DNA of 64,000 bases from Cranoglanis bouderius (lineage: Eukaryota; Chordata; Actinopteri; Siluriformes; Cranoglanididae), in NCBI GenBank assembly GCA_023630585.1, contig CM042536.1:23618904-23682903 (forward strand), given 5' to 3'. Shown one piece after another: positions 21,985-32,947 of this stretch. The notes below the pieces were generated by a model. The model worked only from the letters and a program-made list of their open reading frames with translations, did no database searches and had not been told where the DNA came from. Numbering within the stretch: position 1 is the first letter of the stretch; each line of letters starts with the position of its first letter. Position numbers and translations under genes: made by a program.

Positions 21985-23551
21985 CAGCCGTGGCCAAAAG
22001 TTTTGAGAATGACACAAATATTAATTTTCACAAAGTCTACTGCTTCAGTGTTTTTAGATCTTTTTGTCAGATGTTACTAACTGTTACTGAAGTATAATCA
22101 CAAGCATTTCATAAGTGTCCATGGCTTTTATTGACAATTACATGAAGTTTATGCAAAGAGTCAATATTTGCAGTGTTGACCCTTCTTTTTCAAGACCTCT
22201 GCAATTCGCCCTGGCATGCTGTCAATCAACTTCTGGGCCACATCCTGACTGATGGCAGCCCATTCATGAATAATCAATGCTTGGAGTTTGTCAGAGTTTG
22301 TGGGTTTTTGTTTGTTCACCCGCCTCTTGAGGATTGACCACAAATTCTCAATGGGATTAAGGTCTGGGGAGTTTCCTGGCCATGGACCCAAAATGTCGAT
22401 GTTTTGTTCCCCGAGCCACTTCGTTATCACTTTTGCCTTGTGGCAAGGTGCCCCATCATGCTGGAAAAGGCATTGTTCGTCACCAAACTGTTCTTGGATG
22501 GTTGGGAGAAGTTGCTCTCTGGGGATGTTTTTGTACCATTCTTTATTCATGGCTGTGTTCTTAGGCAAAATTGTGAGTGAGCCCACTCCCTTGGCTGAGA
22601 AGCAACCCCACACATGAGTGGTCTCAGGATGCTTTACTGTTGGCATGACACAGGACTGATGGTAGCGCTCACCTTTTCTTCTCTGGACAAGCTTTTTTCC
22701 AGATGCCCCAAACAATCGGAAAGGGGATTCATCAGAGAAAATGACATTACCCCAGTCCTCAGCAGTCCAATCCCTGTACTTTTTGCAGAATAGCAGTCTG
22801 TCCCTGATGTTTTTCCTGGAGAGAAGTGGCTTCTTTGCTGCCCTTCTTGACACCAGGCCATCCTCCAAAAGTCTTCGCCTTACTGTGCGTTCAGACGCAC
22901 TCACACCTGCCTGCTGCTATTCCTGAGCAAGCTCTGCACTGGTGGTGCCCCGATCCTGCAGCTGAATCAACTTTAGGAGACGGTCCTGGCGCTTGCTGGA
23001 CTTTCTTGGGCGCCCTGAAGCCTTCTTCACAACAGTTGAACCTCTCTCCTTGAAGGTCTTAATGATCTGATAAATGGTTGATTTAGGTGCAATCTTACTA
23101 GCAGCAATATCCTTGCCTGTGAATCCCTTTTTGTGCAAAGCAATGATGGCTGCATGTGTTTCCTTGCAGGTAACCATAGTTAACAGAGGAAGAACACTAA
23201 TTTCAAGCACCACCCTCCTTTTAAAGCTTCCAGTCTGTTATTCTAACTCAATCAGCATGACAGAGTGATTTCCAGCCTTGTCCTCATTAACACTCTCACC
23301 TGTGTTAACGAGAGAATCACTGACATGATGTCAGCTGGTCCTTTTGTGGAAGGGCTGAAATGCAGTGGACATGTTTTTTTGGGATTAAGTTCATTTTCAT
23401 GGCAAAGAGGGACTTTGAAATTAATTGCAATTCACCTGATCACTCTTCATAACATTCTGGAGTATATGCAAATTGCCATCATAAAAACTGATGCAGCAGA
23501 CTTTGTAAAAATTAATATTTGTGTCATTCTCAAAACTTTTGGCCACGGCTG
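21985..23551 (-). mobile_element. Tc1/mariner transposon C (nearly intact)
   Basis: Ends are matching inverted repeats beginning CAGCCGTGGCCAAAAGTTTT, flanked by TA (21983-21984 and 23552-23553). The close match extends about 65 bp. The interior holds one transposase reading frame with a single stop codon. It belongs to the same lineage as element F at 58050: both share GCAAAGAGTCAATATTTGCA at one inner boundary and highly similar proteins. Confidence 0.94.
22161..23177 (-). pseudogene. Tc1 transposase with one in-frame stop (DD35E)
   Basis: From the ATG at 23177 the frame encodes a complete Tc1-type transposase of about 338 codons, broken only by a TAG at 22917-22919. The 22161-22904 part lies in the same frame, so no frameshift is needed. 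Order of parts: helix-turn-helix region (IAPKSTIYQIIKTFKERG), GRPRKSS AT-hook-like motif, second helix-turn-helix, then the catalytic motifs VIFSDESPF, CLFQHDGAPCHKA and SPDLNPIENLW. I count 35 residues between the second Asp and the Glu (DD35E) instead of the usual 34. The protein ends GQHCKY. With all three acidic residues kept, this is the least damaged transposase in the window. Confidence 0.92.
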
Positions 23552-23553
23552 TA

Positions 23554-25285
23554 GCTGTTGCATTCCTGTGCTGTTAGCGCCCCCTGCTGGCCGAAATCCT
23601 AACTGTTAGAATAAAATCGTGTTAAAATCTGAAAAGTTCTTATTTATTAATATGCAGGTTAATGAAATTCGAAATCGAGGACTTTTAAAAGAATATTCCA
23701 ACCAGCTTTAATTTCCAATAATACATTCAATGTTCACAGTTTTACAAGTCATTAAAGTCATGCAAATCCAACGTCATACTGCAACATAACAGCACGTCCA
23801 TAAATAAACCTTTATACTGTACATTCCCATTATAAAAAAAGAGCAGACACTGAAATATGTCTACCGCCATCAATAGGATTTGTTCGATCTCTATAAATGG
23901 ATCATTTTATATATCAAAAGTATGTCAATTCACAGAATTCACATGTATAAGAATTTGTGCACGATAAGAACATGATCATGTTTTAGGCAAAACAGTAACA
24001 ATAATAATAGTAATAAGTCAGGGAATAAGAACATTAAGACATTTAACACAGTGTCTGTCAGGTTTCGTCTCTGTGTCCAGCAGCAAATGCCGACACAGTG
24101 TTCTGGAAAACTTCAAGGTTAAATGTTTCAGGACATTTCAAACAAGATGTCCATCGGATAACATTTTAAACAGATACAGATTTTCAGAACAGTATGAGAT
24201 TCTTATATACATGTAAAGTGAGGGAATGGGCTGTAAACAGGAAGTAGTAACCCTGCATTCACAGAGTTAATTTCCTGTGTAAGTTTAGAACCATTAGAAA
24301 GTTGGATTTATATGCAAAAAAAATCTGTTTTTATTGATTTATTTTACTTTACACAAATTAGTCAGGTCACAGTGAAGTACAGGACTGTTCTTGTAATCCC
24401 AGTCCCTCTGAGGATATTTTCTAATAAACTTAGCTGGTTCTGTCATAAATGTGTCTCCAGGTCTATATCTTGTTGTCAATTGTGGGCGTGGCTTATCTTT
24501 CAAGTTCTGATGATATAGTCATGACTACTTTTTTTTTTTTTTGATGTATTTAAATACTCTATTAAAACCAAGACACTTGTTGAATGGAAACTAAAGACAG
24601 GTTGTTATAGCTGTTAAAGGATTAAAGGTTAAAGGATGTCCAAGGAGTTTACTGGAGCATTTGCTTTGCATTTGTTGCGTATGATTGTTTACCACGTCAT
24701 AAATCATTTGTGTAAAATGAAGAAAATCTCAAATGCTGCTTGTCGCTGTGTTGGTTTTGTGGCCGCAACCTTACACAGGAAATGAATGTCGTTTGGTCGC
24801 CTGATTTATTTGTTCAAACAAAATGGCAGCACACTTTAATAGAGAGTTGTTTCCTGGTGTTGTTATGCTGTACCTGCACCATCTTGCAAGTCTCCGTGCA
24901 CTTCATACATCACTGTTGGTTAACACCATCTTCTTATCCAAAATGTTTTTCCAAACTTCCGAAGCTTTGGATGCACATAAATAGGTTCTCTCTCAACTAG
25001 CGATGCTAATATTAATGCATTCGCTAGCAATGGATATGACATTAAAGTGTCCATAGGTGACAGAAATGAAAATTTCTTAATTCTGATGGAGCTTAACTTA
25101 ACAATCAGCTAAAAAAAAAAAAAAAAAAAAAACACAAACAAACAAAAAAACCCATTTCTCCAATGTAGATTTGGTTTTGTCCATTGAAAGAAAATAACAT
25201 GGTAGTTCCTGCCATGATGCATGAGGAGACACAGGCGAGAACCATAGATTTGCACTCTTAATCAGATAAGTGTATGTGATGTTCC
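23554..25285. other. Gene-free region 3' of the EP4 receptor
   Basis: AT-rich DNA with poly-T (24530-24542) and poly-A (about 25111-25131) runs. It probably includes the receptor's 3' UTR on the - strand. No other gene is seen. Confidence 0.4.
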
Positions 25286-28088
25286 TCAGCACTCCTCTGA
25301 CAGACAGGAACTCGGTGTGCTGAAGGTACATGTGACAATCACGGCTTTATGTTCATGCACTTTTGAGCAGGACATCATCGGTGTTGCCTGGACACAACCG
25401 GACGTCTTTACAGTCATCATTTCACATCCGGAAGCTGTTTCGCTTTCTGAGCCCAGAACTGTGCTCTGGTGCACACTAAACGGATGAAAGTCGTCCACCG
25501 CCGTGTCCAGGTCCCAGGCCTGCCGCATGCTCAAGTCGACATACGATTTTGCCTTTATGGTGCTCAGTTTTACTACAGCGTTTCTGCACGCGGCTGCACG
25601 CAGCGAGGCGTAACTGGTGGCGTTGCTGTGAACAAGTGATGGCGGTGAGTTTTGCCCGAGGACCCAGACGGATCTCCGTGCAGGACTTTCTCTGCTCAGG
25701 TCCATGGTGCGCTTGATCCACTCGCAGCATTTGCTAAACAAGTTCTTCCTGCACAGGATGTACACCCACGGGTCCAGGATTGGGTTGAAGGACGCAAACC
25801 GGATGGCGAGAAGATCGCTGCGGTAATCTGGCTGTACGCCTGCGGCGATATATGCAGGTCCGTAGAGCTGATTGACAAAGATGCGAACCTGTGGAGGACA
25901 CACATGGTCAAAAAAAACCCCAAAACAATAAACCTGCTCATTAAACAAATAACTTCAGTAAATGGATTTATTTCCTGTCTTTTCCAGAATAAGCATTAGC
26001 TAAATCACTTTAGCCACCTAGCTTATTAGCAACACGCTAGTTCAGTTCCTCAGACTGAATATCTCACCGCTACATCACAATCTCAGATTCACCTCAAGAT
26101 ATTTACAGTCACAGTTACACTAATATCACCAAAATATCATTCATTTCAACATTCTTCACTTCAGATGTGGTTGTTTGTAGCTAGGCATGACGACCAGCAT
26201 AAGCAATATTTACAGGGTCCGTTCCTAGCTAGCATGATTAAGCATTTATCAACTGTAGATATTAACTTGATGGTTTAGCATTCACTGACTCTTTTTTTTT
26301 ATTATTAATAGGAAAGTTTTGGATTTCGACGTAGCTTTATTATATCTTTCAAATGATATATGACTGCTAAATGCTAAGCTGTGTTAGGGTAGTTAGCAAG
26401 CTAGCTAGACAAACTAGCTGGCTAGACCGAGTAGAGCCTGACACAGATGATTAAGTGGCTTCAACTGGAAAGTCAAGTCCAAATTATTAAAATTTAATGA
26501 AAGATAATTCCATGTAGTGTTATTTAATATATCTACTATCCTGAGAAGTCCAGTTATTGATTTATTAATGCTACAAACAATTGAAGCAAATGAATTTTTA
26601 AAATGGTTTTCAGTCAGTCCTGACAAAATGCTAAACCATGTTTCTATAGAATATGATATAAATTTTGGATTTACATGGATTATTTAAACATAGGATTTCA
26701 TAAACGTATCATGTGTTTTTTTTTTTTTTTTTAATGACAAGAAATCTTAAAGGAGATGGGAATTCAAAAACCCAATATATTTTAACTCCACGTGACACAA
26801 AATGCTGTAAAACTCTTAATTCAGTTCATGCGTACACTCTCAGAAATGGATGCACCAAAATCTACTTTTATTGTTGGTACCACTTTCTGCCATCAAGGCT
26901 ACATCTTTAGTACTTTTAATGTGCATCTTTTACCTGGGAAGGTGCAGGTGATGGAGCTTTAATTAGTAATGTTTTAAAGGTACATCAGTGCTCCAAGTAT
27001 AATACCTTAAATGACTGTTTAAGCTACACTACAATCACCTTTCCATGTGACAGATCTATACAAAAGGTACCACAACACTAATTAAGTACCACTTGGTACC
27101 TTTATTTCTGTACACTCTACCATTTTTGAGAACTTAAAGAGTAGACTATGTTATGTGTTTTTTTTGTTTTTTTTTGCTGTTGTTGTTGTTGTTGTTGTTG
27201 CTGTTGTTGTTTTTGGATGCTCACCACCAGAGGGATGGAGCAGACAAGGAACACGATGGTCATGAAAATCAGAAGCCAGAACATCTGGATCTCCGCCGCC
27301 GAGGCGACCGCGGGCAGTTTGCGGAAGGCGCGTCTGGATCCCGGGTGACCCGTGTGCGCCTCGGCTCTGGCCGTTGCGGCGACGACGCGCGTCTTCTTGC
27401 TCATGAAGACCAGCGAGCGGCACACGGCGCAATTACACAGCACCGTGACGGCGATCAGCAGCAGAACGAAGCCGCCGTACAGGAACGAGTACGCGGCTCC
27501 ACGCACGTCCAAAGCGCGCCAGTCCAGGAAGCACCACGTTCCTGGGAAGTGCTTGGCGTGACGCCCGAACCCGAAACTGGGCATCGCGCACAGCGCCCCG
27601 TTCACCACGTAGACCGCGAGCAAGGCGAGCCGCGCCACGGTACGGTCCACGTGCTGCGAGTAGAAGAACGCGTGGCTGATGGCGAGGTAGCGCTCCACGG
27701 CCATGGCGCACAAGATGGACATCCCGGCCGAGCCGAAGAACAGCATGGAGAAGGAGAAGAAGTGGCAGAGCTGCGCGCCGCCGGGCCACCGACCCGCCAC
27801 GTACGTCGCGATTACCACGGGGCTGGTGAAGCACGTCCCCAGGAGGTCCGTCACTGCCATGCCGCACACAAGCGTGTAAAACGTCGTCTCCTTTTGCTCC
27901 CTCTTGGACACGCACAGCACCGCCACGGCCACCAGGTTCCCGAGCACCCCTACAGAGAACATAGTGGCCGAGATGATCAGCGAACGAGAGTCCAGGCGCA
28001 AGACGCGCGGCGGCGTCGGGGGCGCCGTCGGAGGGCTCAGGAACACCGCCGACGCGTTCGCGTGCGCGCTCAGCACCGAGTCGGTCAT
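25286..28088 (-). CDS. ptger4: Prostaglandin E2 receptor EP4 type (teleost paralogue)
   Basis: Class A GPCR for prostaglandin E2 in the plasma membrane; EP4 couples to Gs and raises cAMP. Exon 1 is 28088-27225 (donor GTGAGC) and exon 2 is 25888-25286 (acceptor CCTCCACAG), joined in phase 0 as PLV|VRIFVNQLY. The product has 488 residues, equal to human EP4. Visible features: N-terminal glycosylation site NAS (11-13), TM1 GNLVAVAVLCVSKREQKETT, the ERYLAISHAFFYS motif after TM3, the prostanoid-receptor loop signature GTWCF, and TM7 with the family arginine R318 followed by NPILDPW. The C-tail diverges from human EP4. I chose the ATG at 28088; an in-frame ATG at 28244 would add 52 residues unlike any receptor N-terminus. 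Teleosts have several EP4 genes, and this may be ptger4c, which I cannot confirm. Confidence 0.93.
25889..27224 (-). other. Intron of the EP4 receptor gene (1336 bp)
   Basis: Begins with GTGAGC and ends with CAG on the - strand. It is AT-rich with TAGC words near 26398-26425 and a poly-T tract at 26717. It has no coding content. The frame that runs on from exon 1 into it encodes a glutamine run, which is intronic. Confidence 0.85.
27178..27210. repeat. (TTG/CAA)n microsatellite next to a splice donor
   Basis: A TTG repeat (CAA on the gene strand) of about ten units starts 14 bp downstream of the EP4 receptor exon 1 donor. It is not translated in the spliced transcript. Confidence 0.85.
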
Positions 28089-28089
28089 G

Positions 28090-28656
28090 TTTAAGCTGAG
28101 ATTGTTCTCAAAAAAGCTGCACAAGTGATCCGGGCAGAGCGCATGACCGTGTCCGGGGTTCACATTCCCGTCACACTGTACAGTGCTGAGCTGCAGGTGG
28201 ATATAAACTCCAACACGGTCTCCACCTCCACCCCACCACACCACTACATCTCTGATGTCATCACATCATATAGCTACACTCACACGTCACCGACTGCAGG
28301 TGGGCTTTTCTCATACAAATGCACTTAAGAGATTCATTTGGCACCATTTTATAACCTGAAGTTTTACAGTAGTGTATTAAAATACAAATAAATAAATAAA
28401 TTAATTAATTAATTAATTAAAAACAGAAAAAGGAGTAAAACTGTTGAACACCACAATTTCATTTTCATTTTTTACCATTTCATTGAAAATAATTCCTAAT
28501 TCTTTGAATAACTTATTTAAAAAATATTTTATTATAAACATTATACTGTGACATTAAACTCACCATGATCATGTCTGCATAGTTCAGAGTTTCTTTTGGG
28601 AGCAGGTCAGCAGTGCTTTATGAGAGAATGGGGAGGAGGAAAAGAGGAGTGTATAC

Positions 28657-28699
<43 letters not shown>

Positions 28700-28767
28700 C
28701 ATATGTGGATGAGAAAGTGTATATTTGAAAGAGCATGTCTATGTGTATGAGAAAGAGAGTTTGTGTG

Positions 28768-28832
<65 letters not shown>

Positions 28833-30169
28833 CAAGTGTAATAAGTCAGCATTTGCACTTATTTTATGCCTGTGCATTATATTTCTTTTTTCACTTATAA
28901 TTTCACTTATAATTTAATATCTATTTTTAAAAACAAATATTATTATAAAATTATGTGAATTATTTAATTTGTATTATTTATTTATTATATATGATAAAAT
29001 ACATTTTTAAAAAGTATATAACATTTATTTATTTATTTGTTTGTTTGTTTATTTGTCACTTCTATTATACAACCCCGCCTTCAAACTTTAGGCCACGCCT
29101 CCTACCGACTCCAATGCTAGTGTGGAGTGGAGGGGGAAAAGTTATTTGGAGGATTTTTTTTTTAATTGGCCTGTTGTAGATATCGTCTTATGCAGAGTCA
29201 GAAACCATATCAGCAAATCTGTTTGAGATGATTTTATAGCAAACTTTGGACTCAAAATTTGTTCTGGTTGATTGACAATTTTATTTATTTATTTATTTAA
29301 ATAATGCAAAAATTTCATTCACATTTCATTGTTTAGCTGCATATTGCTTGAACTGAGTGCTGGGGATTTTTCTATTAATATTATTCCTCTTCCTAAGAGA
29401 ACTAATTGTATTTTGTGGCACAACTAAAAGTCATAATGTCTGTATCCGAACAGTTTAAAGGTGATTAAAAACAAATTAGCAGTTGAAACCCACACAGCGC
29501 TAAATCAGGAGACATTACAAAAAGTAATTAATCAACTTCCCATCAGGAATTCAGCTCTATTTGTAACATTTCATTAAACAGAACCTTACATGGATCCTCC
29601 TCCATGCTGAAATAACGATGCTAGACATACAAACTCATGCGTTATCATGAGGTTAATTTGTTTGTGCACATCTAAGGGTACTCAGTGTTCGGTACTGTAC
29701 AGGGACAAATACTCACTCATTATCTGAAAGCAGATAAAGAAGGTTAAGCTTTAAGATTTTTTTAAGGTCCAACCCTTTGTAGCATGCCAAATTGACCTTT
29801 AAAGAACATCAATAGATTCAATTGATTCTTTTAAATGAGCAGAAACTGGTTTACAGGTTTAATCCTAATCCAGGAGGTTTGAGCATAGTGTTTTTGTTTT
29901 TTTAAAATTTTTTTTTATTTAATCCTTATATTAGGCTTAGAAGATATTTTTTACATGCATTTGGGCAATAGACCATCTACAGTTTACAGCTGGCTAGACC
30001 AGCTACAGTTAGACCAGCTACATTTGTCTAAGTTGTGTATAATATTTCAACACAGTCTGATTCATTATACATTTTCTCATGAACCTATTTTTCTGAAAAA
30101 AAAAAAAACCCCTTACAGGCTTTCTTAAGTTCACACCATTCTGTTTACCCTCTCAAAGGAGTATTGTAA

Positions 30170-30255
<86 letters not shown>

Positions 30256-30354
30256 TAACTCTCCAAGCCCTCCAAGCGACTTACAAATGAGAAAAATAAA
30301 TAACTAAAACACTCAGGCAATAAAACTAGCACACTCATTATTTCATATTAAACC
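28090..30354. other. Upstream flank of the EP4 receptor, simple repeats
   Basis: It presumably holds the receptor's promoter and 5' UTR, but no single promoter element stands out. It contains (TG)n 28660-28698, (GA)n 28770-28826, AT-rich DNA, a long (TA)n tract at 30168-30237 and a poly-T run after it. No other gene is seen. Confidence 0.5.
30168..30257. repeat. (TA)n microsatellite followed by poly-T
   Basis: About 33 TA units run straight into about 18 T. The TA part can form cruciform structures. Confidence 0.95.
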
Positions 30355-31060
30355 ACAGCACTGTTGAATTCTGGATTCCGATTGGTCAGAAGTTGTTAAT
30401 TAATTTTCTGTAACAGCAGCTCTGAGAGTAAGTTTGTTTTAATGCGATTGGAATGATATATTATCGTTTCTATAGTAACAACTTACACAAGGAGAATTCT
30501 AAGACGAATAATAAACAGATTAAAAATGTGTTTTGTAACGGGGGTGGGGGTGGGGGTTCTAATCTTTGATATGGTGAAGTTTTCTGTAAGGAGATGCTTA
30601 TTTAACATGTATGGATGGAGACTCCAGTGTCAGCGCTTTGGAGCAGTCAGAGGTAACGCTGTAACTTAAGGTTTTCAGATGTTTTCAGGACAGAAAAAAC
30701 CAACCTGCATTAACTAACGAGACAGACACAAAATAGAGGCTGGTGAGGGAATGACTGTTTATAAGCGCTAAAATGTGAGAACAAGAACGGGAAAAGTGAG
30801 AAAAAGTGATAACGGGAACGAACTTGTTTCGCCAATGTTCCAAAACATTAAATGTTACTATAAATGGATAAAAAGTATGATGTGTTGTTAGTGAATAAAT
30901 AAAAATTGTAGCTGTCTGCAAATTGCTGTGGTTTAAGAGGAATTAAACAAATGTTGTTGTAGGAAAATAATCAACTTTGTGTTGGTAACAGTAACGCCGC
31001 TTCATCACACCATCCCATTGTTGATTATTTTCCTACAACAGGACAAAACCAAATATTTTA
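30355..31060 (+). repeat. Dispersed repeat R1, copy 4 (most complete)
   Basis: Contains head (GATTGGTCAGAAGTTGTTAA, TTCTGTAACAGCAGCTCTGA), middle (TATGGATGGAGACTCCAGTG, AGCAGTCAGAGGTAACGCTG) and tail (TGTTGTAGGAAAATAATCAA ... TTGTTGATTATTTTCCTACA). The tail forms a 90-bp palindrome at 30953-31043. Confidence 0.8.
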
Positions 31061-31365
31061 TTCAACTTCTAATATCAACTTCAGATATGATAATGATCAT
31101 AGCAGAGACCTTTCCCAGTGAACAAGACTATATTTGTTTTGTTTTTTTCCTTCTTTTGTCCATCCACGTGTCGAGCCGTTATCACGTCATATTGATCTCA
31201 ATACTCCGGTTAATATGCTGTATTATATCCTGTATCCGACTGCGATGTATGAGTTTGAAAGGGAGTGAGTTGAAAACACCATGACCTTTGACTTCATATT
31301 ATAAATAGCCAGGTATTCCAAAAACTTGCATACCATCTGTTCCTGTGCTGCACATACAGCACATA

Positions 31366-32945
31366 CAGTGGGTATAGAAAAGAATCACCCCACTTTAAAA
31401 TAATCACATTTTGTTACTTTTCAGCCTGAAATGAAGACGGACACAGTTTTTGTTTTATCCAGCTGTATTTACTCAGTGCAACTTATAACATCCAAGTGAA
31501 AGATATAACACCAACATGTCAGAAAAAAATTAAAAAATTAAAAAACAGAATCACTGAGTTGGAAAAAGGATCACCCCCTTGCTTTAATTTGCCTTCATTT
31601 TTTAATTACAGCCTTTAGTCTGTTGGGATATGTCTCTACTAACTTTGCACATCTAGACTTTGTGATATTTGCCCACTCTTCCTTACAGAACTGCTCAAGT
31701 TCAGTTAAATTTGATGGTGACCGTTTGTGGACTGCAGTCTTCAAGGTCATTCCACAGATTTTCAATGGGGTTTAAGTCTGGGCTCTGACTAGGCCATGCA
31801 AGGACATTCACCTTTTTCTCCTTCAACCACTGTGTGGTCAGTTTTGCTGTGTACTTTGGGTCATTGTCATGTTGGAAGGTAAACCTTCTTCCCATTGACA
31901 ACTTTCTGGCAGAGGGCAGCAGATTTTCCTCAAGAATTTGATGGTATTTTGCTCCATCCATTTTCCTTCTAACCTGACAAGTGTTCCAGTCCCTGCTGCA
32001 GAGAAACACCCCCATAACAGGATATTACCACCTCCATGCTTTACTGTAGGAATGGTGTTATTTGGATGGTGAGCTGTATTGGATTTCTGCCAGACATATA
32101 GTTTGGTGTTGAGGCCAAATAATTCAATTTTAGTCTCATCTGACCATAACCATGTGGCGTCAGAATCTTCAAGGTGCATTTTGGCAAAGCTCAGTCGTGG
32201 GTGGCTTTTTTCTTGCAACCCTCCCATACAAGCCACATTTGTGGAGAATTTGTGATATTGTTGTCACATGCACACAATGACCACTCCTTGTCTTAAATTC
32301 CTGCAACTGCTTCAGAGTTGCTGTAGGCCTCTTGGTAGCCTCTCTGACCAGTTTCCTCCTGGCTCTTTCATCCAGTTTGGCGCAACGTCCTGATCCAGGG
32401 AGGGTCTGTGTTGTACCAAATTCCTTCCACTTCTTAATAATAGACTTCACTTTGTATCTAGGCATTGATAAAGCCTTTGAAATGTTTTGGTATCCATCTC
32501 CTGAAAGGTGCATGTCCACAACTTTATCCTGGAGATCTTTTGACAGTGCCTTGCCACCAACAGTTGATTGTTTGCTTCAGTTGCACTACAAAATGCTCCA
32601 GGAAAGCTCTTTTCATGCTGAGCTAATCAAAATGACCACAGCTGATCATAGTTGAAAGTCAAATGGCTTTGTATGCCATTGAGAAGGTGATTAGCTACAC
32701 CTTATTGAGTTTACAAGTCATTTTTAGGAGGGTGGGTGATCCTTTTTCCAACTCAGTGATTCTGTTTTTTTTTTCTTTTCTTTTTTTTCTGACATGTTGG
32801 TGTTATATCTTTCACTTGGATGTTATAAGTTGCACTGAGTAAATACAGCTGGATAAAACAAAAACTGTGTCCGTCTTCATTTCAGGCTGAAAAGCAACAA
32901 AATGTGGTTATTTTAAAGGGGGGTGATTCTTTTCTATACACACTG
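31366..32945 (-). mobile_element. Tc1/mariner transposon D (full length, dead)
   Basis: Inverted repeats of about 213 bp (31366-31578 and 32733-32945) are flanked by TA (31364-31365 and 32946-32947). The outer GAATCACCCC and inner GGATCACCCCC words repeat within each arm, giving an IR/DR layout. The transposase lies on the - strand and is frameshifted. Confidence 0.93.
31660..32640 (-). pseudogene. Broken Tc1 transposase (element D, DD34E)
   Basis: Three overlapping frames cover the protein. The N-terminal part 32519-32169 has GYQNISKALSMPRYKVKSII and ATKRPTATLKQLQEF. The middle 32236-31838 has LWSDETKIELFG and GGGNILLWGCFSAAGTG. The C-terminal part 32015-31701 has FQHDNDPKYTAKLT and SPDLNPIENLW. 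I count DD34E spacing with all acidic residues present. Two frameshifts (near 32170-32235 and 31840-32010) and upstream damage make it inactive. Confidence 0.88.
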
Positions 32946-32947
32946 TA

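Noticed and set aside
27117..27221. Glutamine-rich extension of the receptor frame
   Set aside because: It lies beyond a consensus splice donor and is replaced by exon 2, which continues the receptor perfectly.
27153..28094. A 313-residue + strand frame, and a 160-residue - strand frame at 27433-27915
   Set aside because: Shadows of the GC-rich EP4 receptor exon 1; the receptor frame has clear family motifs and these do not.
28089..28244. 52-residue N-terminal extension of the receptor
   Set aside because: It is Gly/His/Cys-rich with no likeness to prostanoid receptors; the downstream ATG gives a normal N-terminus and a total length equal to human EP4.
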